Below, piece after piece: positions 8,746-18,124 of a stretch of DNA of 64,000 bases. The DNA comes from Tenacibaculum adriaticum. Lineage in GTDB: Bacteria; Bacteroidota; Bacteroidia; Flavobacteriales; Flavobacteriaceae. A program made the translations under genes and the position numbers. The DNA lies in contig NZ_VNIA01000002.1 of assembly GCF_008124875.1 (NCBI RefSeq), forward strand, positions 496,001 through 560,000. The letters are read 5' to 3'. The notes beneath the pieces are model-generated. The model was not told the origin of the DNA. It worked only from the letters and a program-made list of their open reading frames with translations, and made no database searches. Numbering within the stretch: position 1 is the stretch's first letter; every line of letters starts with the position of its first letter.

Positions 8746-11187
8746 ATGAAAGTTTTAAAATTCGGAGGATCATCTGTCGAGAATGCTAAAAATATTCAAC
8801 AAGTAATTTCTATAATTACTCATATTTCAAAAGAACATAAACTTGCTGTTATTGTTTCTGCTTTTGGTAAAACTACCAATAAACTGATTGAGGCTACAAA
8901 AAAAGCCAAACAAAAAAACAAAGATTACAAAACTATTTTAGAGAATATTGAACAACAGCATATAGATGTTATTAAAGATCTTCTTCCTAGTTCATCACAA
9001 AATCAAGTAATTAACAATGTAAAACAATCATTTTCTCAATTAACAACATTGTGTGAAGGTTGTTATTTATTAGAAGAAGTTACCCCTAAAACATTGGCAA
9101 CAATCAGTGGATTTGGAGAGCGACTTTCTTCATACATCATCTCTGAAATTGCTAAACAAAAATTGGATGCCATATTTAAAGATAGCAGAGAACTCATTGT
9201 AACAGATAACAATTATCTAAAAGCACAGGTAAATTTCAAATTAACGAACAAAAACTGTCAGGATTATTTTTCTAAGAATAAACACCAAATTACCGTTTTA
9301 CCAGGATTTATTGCGAAATGTAAAAACGGACAAACAACAACGCTAGGTCGTGGTGGCTCAGATTATTCTGCATCGATTTATGCCGCAGCTTTAAATGCTG
9401 ATGAATTACAAATTTGGACAGACGTTAGTGGTATGTTTACAGCAAATCCAAGTATTGTTAAACAAGCATTTCCAATTCCTCATATATCCTATCAAGAAGC
9501 GATGGAAATGTCGCATTTCGGAGCAAAGGTCATCTACCCTCCTACTATTCAACCCGTGATGGAAAAACAAATCCCTATTTTGATAAAAAATACTTTTGAA
9601 CCAGAAAATGAAGGAACTTTAATTACTCAAAAAACCAGTAAAAATGGTTCTGTAAAAGGAATTAGTTATATCGAAAATATTTCTTTACTTACTCTTGAAG
9701 GTAGTGGAATGATTGGTGTTTCGGGTATTTCGAAGCGCTTGTTTGAAGTACTTGCAGATGAAAATATAAATGTGATACTAATTACACAAGCGTCTTCAGA
9801 ACACTCTATTTGTGTAGGTATTTATAATGATGATTCAGAAAAAGCAGTTTTAAAAATTAATGAAAAGTTTGCCACAGAAATAGAGCAGCATAAAATTGAC
9901 CCTGTTATTTTAGAACAAAACTTAAGTATTATTGCTTTAGTGGGTGATCAAATGAGAAATCACCAAGGTTTAAGCGGACAAATGTTTAGCGCTCTTGGTA
10001 AAAACAATGTAAATATAAGGGCGATTGCACAAGGAGCTTCAGAAAAAAACATCTCTGCTGTTATTAAAAATTCAGATGCCAAAAAGGCATTAAATACACT
10101 ACATGAACAGTTTTTTGAAGAGAAAGTAAAACAACTTAATCTTTTCGTAACTGGTGTTGGTAATGTTGGAAATCGTTTCTTAGCGCAAATTCATCAACAA
10201 AAAAAATATTTGTTAGAAAAATTAAAATTGAATATTCATGTTGTGGGAATTTCTAATTCTAAAAAGATGATTTTTAACGAAAAAGGTATTAATCTATCCA
10301 ATTGGAAAAATTTATTAGAAAATGGAGAACCGACAAGTTTAGAGTCGTTTTTTAATTGTACGAAAGAACTTAATTTACGTAATAGTATTTTTATAGACAA
10401 CACTGCGAATCAGCAAGTTTCCGAAGTATATGAAAACTATTTACGCAACAATATTGGCGTGGTTACTTGCAATAAAATTGCATGTGCATCTAGTTTAGAA
10501 AACTATAAAACACTTAAAAGAATTTCGAGAAAATACAACGCTCCTTTTTTGTTTGAAACTAATGTGGGTGCTGGATTACCAATTATTGACACACTTAAAA
10601 ACTTGATTGCTTCTGGAGATAACGTTCAGAAAATTCAAGCTGTTTTATCTGGAAGTTTAAACTTTGTCTTTAATAATTTTAATGAAAAAGTAACTTTTCA
10701 TGATGTTGTTAAACAAGCACAAGCTGAAGGTTATACGGAGCCAGATCCTAAAATTGATTTAAGTGGTGTAGATGTAGCTCGTAAAATTTTAATTTTGGCC
10801 CGTGAAAGTGGGTATGAATTAGAACTTTCGGATATTGAAAATGATTCATTTTTACCTGAAAAAAGCTTAAAAACAACCAATAATGATGATTTTTATGCTT
10901 CTTTGATTGAGTTTGAAGCTCATTTTCAAAAAATCTATAAAGAAGCTAATGAAAAAAATTGCAAGCTAAAATACGTTGCTGAATTTGTAAACGGAAAAGC
11001 AAAAGTAGGGTTGCAACACATTCCATCAAATCACCCTTTTTATAATTTAGAAGGGAGTGATAATATTGTATTATTCTTTACAGATCGATATCCTAAACAA
11101 CCGCTCTTAATTAAAGGTGCTGGAGCTGGTGCTGATGTAACTGCATCAGGTATTTTTGCTGATGTTATTAGAATAGCAAATGGATAA
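8746..11187 (+). CDS. thrA: Bifunctional aspartokinase / homoserine dehydrogenase
   Basis: Catalyses the first and third steps from aspartate to homoserine for Thr, Met and (via the kinase) Lys synthesis. Seen: the aspartokinase start KFGGSSVENA, the kinase motif LGRGGSDYSAS, FGAKVIYPPT, two ACT regulatory segments around residues 310-460 (GMIGVSGISKRLFE; SGQMFSALGKNNVNIRAIAQG), then a homoserine dehydrogenase domain from about residue 465 (VTGVGNVGNRFL) with ETNVGAGLPI, LSGSLNFVFNNF and the C-terminal GAGAGADVTASGIFADV. The length of 813 aa is typical. It is the first structural gene behind a Thr/Ile leader peptide. Confidence 0.97.
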   Translation: MKVLKFGGSSVENAKNIQQVISIITHISKEHKLAVIVSAFGKTTNKLIEATKKAKQKNKDYKTILENIEQQHIDVIKDLLPSSSQNQVINNVKQSFSQLTTLCEGCYLLEEVTPKTLATISGFGERLSSYIISEIAKQKLDAIFKDSRELIVTDNNYLKAQVNFKLTNKNCQDYFSKNKHQITVLPGFIAKCKNGQTTTLGRGGSDYSASIYAAALNADELQIWTDVSGMFTANPSIVKQAFPIPHISYQEAMEMSHFGAKVIYPPTIQPVMEKQIPILIKNTFEPENEGTLITQKTSKNGSVKGISYIENISLLTLEGSGMIGVSGISKRLFEVLADENINVILITQASSEHSICVGIYNDDSEKAVLKINEKFATEIEQHKIDPVILEQNLSIIALVGDQMRNHQGLSGQMFSALGKNNVNIRAIAQGASEKNISAVIKNSDAKKALNTLHEQFFEEKVKQLNLFVTGVGNVGNRFLAQIHQQKKYLLEKLKLNIHVVGISNSKKMIFNEKGINLSNWKNLLENGEPTSLESFFNCTKELNLRNSIFIDNTANQQVSEVYENYLRNNIGVVTCNKIACASSLENYKTLKRISRKYNAPFLFETNVGAGLPIIDTLKNLIASGDNVQKIQAVLSGSLNFVFNNFNEKVTFHDVVKQAQAEGYTEPDPKIDLSGVDVARKILILARESGYELELSDIENDSFLPEKSLKTTNNDDFYASLIEFEAHFQKIYKEANEKNCKLKYVAEFVNGKAKVGLQHIPSNHPFYNLEGSDNIVLFFTDRYPKQPLLIKGAGAGADVTASGIFADVIRIANG

Positions 11188-11193
11188 AAAGGA

Positions 11194-11826
11194 ATGATGA
11201 ACAAAGAAAATATTACATATCAAACTTGGAATAAAGTTGCGCAAAAGTATGAAGATAAATTTATGAGCTCTTCTGTTTATACATATAGTTTTGATGCACT
11301 TTTACAGCATACCAAAATTCAGAATGCAAAAATTTTAGATGTTGGTTGTGGGCCGGGAAATATTACCAAATATCCTTTAGAAAGAAATCCCAATTTTAAT
11401 ATCACTGGTATCGATTTTTCAGAAAATATGATTGAATTGGCTAAAAAAAACAATCCTGAAACTGACTTTAAAGTTTTAGACTGCAGAAACATAGACAACT
11501 TAAAACAAAAATATGATGTAATTATCTACGGATTTTGTTTCCCATACATTTCAAAAGAAGAGACAATTAAATTAATAAAAAAATCAAAAACTCTTTTAAA
11601 TGAAAACGGACTCATTTTTATCAGTACTATGATTGATGATTATGATAAATCAGAATATAAAACTTCTAGTTCAGGAGATAAAATATACACTTATTACCAT
11701 CAAGAAAATGATTTAGTTGAAGAATTAAAAATCAACAATTTTAAACTTCTTGAAAACTATAAAAAAGAATACACAAAAAACAATGTAGTTATAGCTACAG
11801 ATTTATTTTTAATTGCAAAAAGATGA
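11194..11826 (+). CDS. Class I SAM-dependent methyltransferase in the thr operon
   Basis: Small methyltransferase of the Rossmann type. Motif I is ILDVGCGPGNIT near residue 48, followed by GIDFSENMIELAKKNNPE (acidic residue for the SAM ribose) and FKVLDCRNID. No substrate-specific domain is recognisable. It sits 6 bases after thrA and overlaps thrB by 4 bases (ATGA at 11823-11826), so it is translated with the threonine operon. Substrate unknown. It may be a passenger gene or may act on a metabolite linked to homoserine or SAM; nothing in the sequence decides this. Confidence 0.85.
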   Translation: MMNKENITYQTWNKVAQKYEDKFMSSSVYTYSFDALLQHTKIQNAKILDVGCGPGNITKYPLERNPNFNITGIDFSENMIELAKKNNPETDFKVLDCRNIDNLKQKYDVIIYGFCFPYISKEETIKLIKKSKTLLNENGLIFISTMIDDYDKSEYKTSSSGDKIYTYYHQENDLVEELKINNFKLLENYKKEYTKNNVVIATDLFLIAKR

Positions 11827-12743
11827 ACAAAATAAAAATATTTTCACCAGCAACCGTTGCTAATGTTTCCTGTGGATTTGACGTTTTAGGTCTTTGTCTT
11901 GATAATGTTGGTGATGAAATGACATTTACAAAAACAACTTCAAAAGAGGTAATTATTTCAAATATAACTGGTGCTAAACTACCTCTTTCTCCTCAAAAAA
12001 ACGTAGCTGGAGCTGTTGCTTTAGCAATGTTGAAAGAGGCCAATGCGAATTTTGGGGTAAATATTACTATCCATAAAGGTTTTACACCTGGTAGTGGTTT
12101 AGGGAGTAGTGCTGCAAGTGCTTCGGGTACTGCTTTTGCTATTAATAAATTATTAGACAACCCTTTTTCTAAATTAAAACTTACGCAGTTTGCAATGATT
12201 GGAGAAAAAGTAGCTTGTGGTTCGGAAATTGCAGATAATGTTGCTGCAGCTATTCACGGTGGCTTTATTTTAGTAAGAAGCTACAACCCCTTAGAAATAG
12301 TACCTATACCTACCCCATCTGAATTAAGAATTGTAGCTATTCACCCTCAAGTAGAAGTAAAAACGAAAGATGCGCGTGGTGTTTTACCTGAAAAAATTTC
12401 TTTAAAAGATGCTATAACACAATGGGGAAATGTTGGAGGCTTAATTAGTGGTTTATATACTAGTGATTATGATTTAATCGCCAATTCACTAACCGATGTA
12501 ATTGTTGAACCTGCAAGAAAACATTTAATTCCACATTTTGATTTAGTAAAAAAAGAAGCTTTAAAAGCTGGGGCTTTAGGTGCAGGAATTTCAGGGTCTG
12601 GACCAACTATATTTGCTCTTTGCAAAGGTGATGAAGTAGCAAATAGCGTGTACAAAGCTATAAACAATTCTTATAAAGATAAAGAGATCAATTACCATAT
12701 GATTTCCTCAAAAATTAATACTGAAGGTGTAAAAATAATATAA
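11823..12743 (+). CDS. thrB: Homoserine kinase
   Basis: GHMP-family kinase phosphorylating homoserine to O-phosphohomoserine. Seen: the N-terminal IFSPATVANVSCGFDVLGLC, the GHMP ATP-binding motif TPGSGLGSSAASASG near residue 95, and the C-terminal GAGISGSGPTIFALC. The length of 306 aa is typical. Its ATG overlaps the stop of the upstream methyltransferase, indicating translational coupling. A palindromic repeat starts two bases after its stop codon. Confidence 0.97.
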   Translation: MNKIKIFSPATVANVSCGFDVLGLCLDNVGDEMTFTKTTSKEVIISNITGAKLPLSPQKNVAGAVALAMLKEANANFGVNITIHKGFTPGSGLGSSAASASGTAFAINKLLDNPFSKLKLTQFAMIGEKVACGSEIADNVAAAIHGGFILVRSYNPLEIVPIPTPSELRIVAIHPQVEVKTKDARGVLPEKISLKDAITQWGNVGGLISGLYTSDYDLIANSLTDVIVEPARKHLIPHFDLVKKEALKAGALGAGISGSGPTIFALCKGDEVANSVYKAINNSYKDKEINYHMISSKINTEGVKII

Positions 12744-12744
12744 C

Positions 12745-12818
12745 CGTCATTACGAGGACGAAGGACAAAGTAATCTTATCTTTTAATAAACAGATTGCTT
12801 CGCTTCTCTCGCAATGAC
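12745..12818. repeat. Dispersed palindromic element between thrB and thrC
   Basis: Imperfect inverted repeat. The left arm starts GTCATTACGAGGACGAAGG (12746) and ends in AATCT. The right arm read on the opposite strand is GTCATTGCGAGAGAAGCGAAG ending CAATCT, except that this run is given here only as its two ends: GTCATTGCGAG and GCAATCT. The arms are separated by a short AT-rich loop. This is the form of a REP/MITE-like intergenic palindrome. It fills most of the thrB-thrC gap and carries an in-frame ATG (12814) that is not the thrC start. A more decayed GTCATTCC...GGGAATAAC element lies between dnaJ and grpE. Confidence 0.7.
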
Positions 12819-12846
12819 ACATCTAAAACACAATATCCAACAAACT

Positions 12847-14130
12847 ATGAACTATTTCAGTCTCAATCATAAAGCGCCAAATGTTTCTTTCAAAGAAGCT
12901 GTTATTAACGGATTAGCCCCAGACAAAGGATTATATTTTCCTGAAAACATCACTCCTCTTTCAAAAGAATTTATTGAAAATATTAGTGAATATTCTAATG
13001 AAGAAATTGCGTATGAAACCATTAAACAATTTGTGGGAGAAGAAATCCCAACGAATGTTCTAAAACAAATCATCAAAGAAACGTTAGCGTTTGATTTCCC
13101 AATAATACCTATTGAAAAAAACATCGGAGCTTTAGAATTATTTCATGGACCAACAATGGCTTTTAAAGATGTCGGAGCCCGTTTTATGGCACGTTGTTTA
13201 GGATATTTCAATAAAAATAACAATCAACAACTTACCGTTTTAGTCGCTACTTCTGGTGATACAGGTGGTGCTGTAGCCAATGGGTTTTTAGGGGTAAAAG
13301 GTGTTGATGTCGTTATTTTATATCCTAGTGGAAAAGTGAGCGATATTCAAGAAAAACAATTAACAACACTCGGGCAAAACATTACTGCTTTAGAAGTAGA
13401 TGGAGTTTTTGATGATTGCCAAGACATGGTGAAAACTGCTTTTTTAGATGGCGAAATTAAACGCTCCCTAACATCTGCAAACTCGATTAATATTGCACGT
13501 TGGCTACCACAAATGTTCTATTTCTTCTTTGCTTATAAACAATTACATAAACAACATAAAAACCTCGTTTTTTCAGTACCAAGTGGAAACTTTGGGAATA
13601 TTTGTGCAGGAATAATGGCACAAAAGCTAGGTTTACCTATTAAACATTTTGTGGCTGCCACGAATGTAAACGATACCGTTCCTAATTTTATGAATGATGG
13701 AAACTACACACCAAAACCATCTAAACCTACCATTTCTAACGCGATGGATGTTGGAAATCCAAGTAACTTTATCCGGATTCAAGAATTATTCAACAATGAT
13801 TATAAGGCTTTAAAATCGGCTTTTTCATCGTATTCTTTTTCTGATGATGAAACAAGAGATGCTATGAAATTGATATATAAAAAGGCTAACTATATTGCCG
13901 ATCCTCATGGAGCTGTTGGATATCTAGGATTAAAAGAATATAACTTACAAAACGACCAATATGGTGTTTTCTTAGAAACGGCACATCCTGTAAAATTTTT
14001 AGATATTGTAGAAGATACTTTATCTGTAAAAGTGGATATTCCTTCTCAAATTAAATCAATAATAGATAAAGAAAAAAAATCAACAAAAATTAAAACTTAC
14101 GAGGAATTAAAATATTTTTTGAATAACTAA
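12847..14130 (+). CDS. thrC: Threonine synthase
   Basis: PLP enzyme converting O-phosphohomoserine to threonine, the last step of the operon pathway. Seen: the PLP-lysine motif HGPTMAFKDVGARFMA near residue 105, ATSGDTGGAVANGF (phosphate-binding region), SANSINIARWLPQ and VPSGNFGNICAG. About 427 aa. The start was set at 12847 (MNYFSLNHKAPNVSF), because the earlier in-frame ATG at 12814 lies inside a palindromic repeat and would add an atypical 11-residue extension. Same strand as thrA-thrB; probably co-transcribed. Confidence 0.96.
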   Translation: MNYFSLNHKAPNVSFKEAVINGLAPDKGLYFPENITPLSKEFIENISEYSNEEIAYETIKQFVGEEIPTNVLKQIIKETLAFDFPIIPIEKNIGALELFHGPTMAFKDVGARFMARCLGYFNKNNNQQLTVLVATSGDTGGAVANGFLGVKGVDVVILYPSGKVSDIQEKQLTTLGQNITALEVDGVFDDCQDMVKTAFLDGEIKRSLTSANSINIARWLPQMFYFFFAYKQLHKQHKNLVFSVPSGNFGNICAGIMAQKLGLPIKHFVAATNVNDTVPNFMNDGNYTPKPSKPTISNAMDVGNPSNFIRIQELFNNDYKALKSAFSSYSFSDDETRDAMKLIYKKANYIADPHGAVGYLGLKEYNLQNDQYGVFLETAHPVKFLDIVEDTLSVKVDIPSQIKSIIDKEKKSTKIKTYEELKYFLNN

Positions 14131-14220
14131 TTTTACTATACTTTTATTTTGACCATTAATTCTTTTTCGATTAGATTCGTTGTTAAAAACTAATTAACTA
14201 TAACGTTATTAATAGTAAAA

Positions 14221-14751
14221 ATGACAAAAAAAATTACCGGTTCTATCATAAAAGGCTTATTAATTGGTGCAGTATATTTAACTCTAGCTATTAAAATTGT
14301 TTTTCTATCTCCACAAGAAGTCCCTGCATTTAAAGATTTAAAAAAAATTGAAATTGATAGTGATAGCATTTACTATGTAAAAAGTAAAAAAAAGAATGAT
14401 GCCTACACTAAAATTACGGGAACATTTAACGGTAAAGAACTAAGAAGTATAGAGTTAGGTACTAAACGATGTCAAGAAATATTTGGTATTACCTCTACAT
14501 TTATACGTATTAGAAAAAAACCTGATAGCTACACATTATACCTTGAAGAAGATAAGCAAAGAATATTTGGTAGTGGGTATTTAATATACCAAATAGAGGT
14601 TAATAAAGAAGTGTTATTACCTTATGAAGAAACATCAAATCTATATTTAAAAAGTAGAAAGAAATTCTTTTATATTGCTGTTGCTTTTTTATTATTTATC
14701 GCTGCTATCTTATTTCTTAATTTATATAAAGCTATCAAAGCTAAAAAATAA
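14221..14751 (+). CDS. Hypothetical membrane protein with two transmembrane segments
   Basis: 176 aa. Hydrophobic segments at about residues 9-29 (IIKGLLIGAVYLTLAIKIVFL) are followed by a roughly 115-residue polar, basic domain, a second transmembrane stretch at about residues 149-169, and a Lys-rich cytoplasmic tail (KAIKAKK). The topology suggests an extracytoplasmic domain between two helices. No family was recognised. It stands alone between thrC and the SDR-like gene with its own intergenic regions. That run of hydrophobic residues and the ORF length make it a likely real gene. Confidence 0.6.
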   Translation: MTKKITGSIIKGLLIGAVYLTLAIKIVFLSPQEVPAFKDLKKIEIDSDSIYYVKSKKKNDAYTKITGTFNGKELRSIELGTKRCQEIFGITSTFIRIRKKPDSYTLYLEEDKQRIFGSGYLIYQIEVNKEVLLPYEETSNLYLKSRKKFFYIAVAFLLFIAAILFLNLYKAIKAKK

Positions 14752-14835
14752 TCGATTAAATATCTTTATAAAACAAATTCTATACTGAAACATACAGTCA
14801 CTTTAATCATTACATTTACCGCATAATTTTATTTT

Positions 14836-16386
14836 ATGATGCAAGAGGATAAAGATTTATCAAATACGATAAATCAAGAAGAAATTGACACCTGTATTAC
14901 AGTACTCAATAAATTATTAAACAATACAGATCAAATATTTGATCTTACAGAAGAAAAACGAATCGCCTTAATGGCAGCGGCAGGAAAACTGTCTCGTCCT
15001 AACCGAGATGAGTTTGTAAAGCGTAAAAAGAGTGCTGAAAAAGCTGCAAAAAGAAAAATGATTGAGCGAGATAAGCATGCTCGAAAAGAAACGGGAATTC
15101 GTAGCGCTAGAGAAGCCGCCATATTTATTGCGCCAAAACTATTAGCGATTCCTAAACAAGAAGACACTCCCGAGTTAGAATCTCCAAGAAACTGTTATGT
15201 TTGTAAAACGGTGTACACAAAATTGCATCACTTTTACGACACTATGTGTACTGATTGTGGTGATTATAATTATGCTAAGCGTTTTCAAACGGCAGATTTA
15301 ACGAATCAAGTTGCTGTAGTTACTGGTTCTAGGTTAAAGATTGGCTATCATATTACCTTAATACTGTTACGTGCTGGTGCAACTGTGGTTGCTACGACTA
15401 GATTTCCGGTAGATTCTGCTTTACGTTTTTCTAAAGAAGAAGATTTTGCACAGTGGGGACACCGATTAAAAATACACGGTCTCGATTTAAGACATATACC
15501 CAGTGTAGAAATTTTCTGTAATTTTATTGAACAACAATATGACAGACTCGATATTTTAATTAATAATGCCGCACAAACAGTAAGAAGACCTTCCGGATTC
15601 TTTAAACATTTAATGGAAAAAGAAGAAGTTCCGTTCGATACTTTACCTCGCTTTGCTAAAGAATTACTAAAAGATCATTACAATTGCATTCAAGAGTTAG
15701 AAGATTTATCTATAAAAGCATCAGACGATAAAAATAATGCATTAGCAGTTACTTGGCATGGAAAAGAACCAGGAATTGGACTTAGAGCTTCTGCAAAACT
15801 ATCTCAAATACCGTATAGTTTTGACAATTCTTTAAAAGCGGAAGAAGTTTTTCCTGAAGGCCAATTAGATGCCGATTTACAACAAGTAGACTTACGAAAA
15901 ACAAATAGCTGGCGTTTAAAATTAGGAGAAATAGAAACACCTGAAATGATTGAAGTACAATTGGTAAATGCCATTGCGCCTTTTGTGTTGTGTAATCGTC
16001 TTTCTAAATTAATGAGAAAAGAAAATACAGGTATGAAGCATATTATTAACGTATCGGCTATGGAAGGTAAATTTCACAGGTTTCATAAAGAAGCTCGTCA
16101 TCCGCACACCAATATGGCAAAAGCTGCTTTAAATATGTTAACGCATACTTCTGCAGGTGAATTTGCTAAAGATGGGGTTTTTATGAATGCTGTGGATACA
16201 GGTTGGGTTACCGATGAAGATCCTGCTGAATTGGCAAAGAAAAAAGTAGAAGTACACGATTTTCAACCACCGTTAGATATTGTAGATGGAGCTGCACGCG
16301 TTTTAGACCCACTAATAGATGGTATAAATACTGGTAAACATTGGTGTGGTAAATTCTTAAAAGATTACCAACCTATAGATTGGTAG
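14836..16386 (+). CDS. SDR-family protein with an N-terminal extension and zinc-ribbon-like motif
   Basis: 516 aa. Residues 1-110 are charged and helical. Residues 117-145 hold two Cys pairs (CYVCK ... CTDCG) suggesting a zinc ribbon. A Rossmann SDR domain follows from about residue 156: [15 protein letters not shown] (cofactor loop), [10 protein letters not shown] and [10 protein letters not shown]. The active-site YxxxK is replaced: the aligned residues are [11 protein letters not shown], so Lys is kept but Tyr is Thr. The domain also has a large insertion between about residues 250 and 360. It may be a non-classical oxidoreductase or a binding protein. Substrate unknown. The start may be at either of two adjacent ATGs (14836 or 14839). 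Confidence 0.8.
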   Translation: MMQEDKDLSNTINQEEIDTCITVLNKLLNNTDQIFDLTEEKRIALMAAAGKLSRPNRDEFVKRKKSAEKAAKRKMIERDKHARKETGIRSAREAAIFIAPKLLAIPKQEDTPELESPRNCYVCKTVYTKLHHFYDTMCTDCGDYNYAKRFQTADLTNQVAVVTGSRLKIGYHITLILLRAGATVVATTRFPVDSALRFSKEEDFAQWGHRLKIHGLDLRHIPSVEIFCNFIEQQYDRLDILINNAAQTVRRPSGFFKHLMEKEEVPFDTLPRFAKELLKDHYNCIQELEDLSIKASDDKNNALAVTWHGKEPGIGLRASAKLSQIPYSFDNSLKAEEVFPEGQLDADLQQVDLRKTNSWRLKLGEIETPEMIEVQLVNAIAPFVLCNRLSKLMRKENTGMKHIINVSAMEGKFHRFHKEARHPHTNMAKAALNMLTHTSAGEFAKDGVFMNAVDTGWVTDEDPAELAKKKVEVHDFQPPLDIVDGAARVLDPLIDGINTGKHWCGKFLKDYQPIDW

Positions 16387-16505
16387 TCTTTTGAATAAGA
16401 ACATTTAGTTTGATTCTTAATATATTTTTATTGAACTTCGCTATTCGGTGAATATCCACAATTAAAACAGATGGATATTCTTTCACCAGTTGTGGTGTAT
16501 AGTTC

Positions 16506-16536
16506 AGGACTAGACATATTTTAGGACGAGACATAT
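16506..16536 (+). repeat. Direct repeat upstream of the PLD-type gene
   Basis: AGGACTAGACATAT (16506-16519) and AGGACGAGACATAT (16523-16536) are 13/14 identical with a 17-base period, ending 12 bases before the ATG. TATTTTAG (7 of 8 to TAnnTTTG) lies across the junction. This may be an operator or part of the promoter. Confidence 0.5.
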
Positions 16537-16548
16537 AACAAAAATGAA

Positions 16549-18120
16549 ATGAGAGTAGAATTTTTAGGACACGGACTTCATACAGACCATACAAATACCG
16601 TTGGACACTATATGATTGATTCCTTAAAAAATGAAGACTACTACTCTTTTGTTGGATTCTCTGCGTTTACGAAAATGTCAGGAATTAACCGAATTAAAAA
16701 AGAACTACTACAAGCTTCTAAAAAATTTAAGTCATTAAAGTTCTACCTTGGAATTGTACCAAAAGGAACTTCGAGAGAAGCTCTTCAGTTTTTAATCGAT
16801 AACAATATTGACACTTGGATTTTCTGTACAAAAGACCAAATAATGTTTCACCCTAAAATTTATTTTTTTCAAGGCAAGCACAATTATCGATTTATAACAG
16901 GTTCGTCTAACTTGACAAGTTTTGGATTGTTTGACAATATAGAAGCATCAACTTTATTCGAATTTTCAAAAAACAATCAACAAGGGAAAAAATTAGTTAG
17001 ACAATTTGAAGAATATTTCGAACCAATTCTTAACGGAGAAGATAAAAACGTTCAAAAATTGACAACGGAAGTGCTTGTTGACTTAGAACAATCAGGATTT
17101 ATTTGGCCTGAATCAAAAACAAATGCTGAATATGAATTTGTAAAGTCTAATAAAAAGGCTTTTGCTAAAAGAAAGAAACTAAAATTCGACAAAAATTCTT
17201 TAGGCAAAATTGAATCAAAGCCAGCTTCATACAATAATGACTCAGATTATATTCCTGCAATAACTCAAGAATATTTGAACTCTTGGCCTGATTTCTTTGA
17301 ATTATTTAAAGAGTTTAAAAAAGAAAATCTTGATAAAGGAGAAAAATATAGTGTTACAGTACCAAGTGACTACAAAAACCCTTCTCTTTACAATTGGTAC
17401 CTAAAACAAAAGATTTATTATAAGAACAAAATATTACCAGAAGACCACGAAGAACAACTAAAAAGAGAACATTTTTACTTTGGTGATGCTCATAAATTAT
17501 GGCAAGAATGGAAAGATGATACTAAATTAAAATTATTACAAGAAGCAGTTGATGAAGGAGAAAATATAGGGTTAAGCCAACGATATGAATATAAAGGAGT
17601 ACGACTTGGAACTTGGATTCAAGGTGTGAAAAAAGCTAATAAATCCGGTAAAAAATTAGACGTGATGGAAAAGATAAATGAAATTCTTGATTTATCTTCA
17701 AAAAGTAGAACACCTCTTGACACAGCTACAAGATTTATAAATGACCTTTTAGAAAGAGAAAATCCGAATAAAGCGAACTTCCAAAATAGGTTTAATAGTG
17801 CTTTAAGAGATAGAATTGACGAACTTCCTGACGAAATACAACAAGACATAGTTGACGTTTGGTTTCTAGTTTTTGAAGAAGAGCGTCCACTAGGTCGTAT
17901 AAGAACAAGACAAAAAGACCGAACTGACGAATGGAAAGCTTTTCGTTACAACAAGTCGCTTAATCCAGAAGAAATATGGTTTTCAACCTATTCAATAATG
18001 GGCGATTTATATAGTTGGGTCAGGCAAAAAAGAGAAGTTAAGTCTAGAATGGATTTAGTAAAAAAGAATTTTAACGAAAAAGAAAAAAGTGAATTACGAA
18101 GAGAAGGCTTTCCGATTTAG
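16549..18120 (+). CDS. PLD-superfamily nuclease-like protein with helicase-associated-type repeats
   Basis: 523 aa, no signal peptide. Residues 1-150 form a phospholipase-D-like fold with a single HKD-type motif (MFHPKIYFF ... GSSNLTSFGLFDNIE, near residues 103-128), as in dimeric PLD nucleases. Residues about 275-385 contain two segments resembling helicase-associated (HA) domains: YNWYLKQKIYYKNK and YKGVRLGTWIQGVKKANKSG. The C-terminus is charged and helical. No partner helicase or methylase lies next to it. The flanks look like a cassette: direct repeats before the start and a folded element after the stop. A DNA-acting, possibly defence-related role is an inference; a catalytically inert DNA-binding role is possible. 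Confidence 0.7.
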   Translation: MRVEFLGHGLHTDHTNTVGHYMIDSLKNEDYYSFVGFSAFTKMSGINRIKKELLQASKKFKSLKFYLGIVPKGTSREALQFLIDNNIDTWIFCTKDQIMFHPKIYFFQGKHNYRFITGSSNLTSFGLFDNIEASTLFEFSKNNQQGKKLVRQFEEYFEPILNGEDKNVQKLTTEVLVDLEQSGFIWPESKTNAEYEFVKSNKKAFAKRKKLKFDKNSLGKIESKPASYNNDSDYIPAITQEYLNSWPDFFELFKEFKKENLDKGEKYSVTVPSDYKNPSLYNWYLKQKIYYKNKILPEDHEEQLKREHFYFGDAHKLWQEWKDDTKLKLLQEAVDEGENIGLSQRYEYKGVRLGTWIQGVKKANKSGKKLDVMEKINEILDLSSKSRTPLDTATRFINDLLERENPNKANFQNRFNSALRDRIDELPDEIQQDIVDVWFLVFEEERPLGRIRTRQKDRTDEWKAFRYNKSLNPEEIWFSTYSIMGDLYSWVRQKREVKSRMDLVKKNFNEKEKSELRREGFPI

Positions 18121-18124
18121 AAAA

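Noticed and set aside
12814..12846. Earlier in-frame ATG for thrC
   Set aside because: The codon lies inside the palindromic repeat and adds an 11-residue extension unlike threonine synthase N-termini.
16373..16594. Minus-strand 73-codon ORF before the PLD-type gene
   Set aside because: It overlaps the ends of both neighbouring genes and the direct repeats, and has no recognisable domain or signal; treated as chance.
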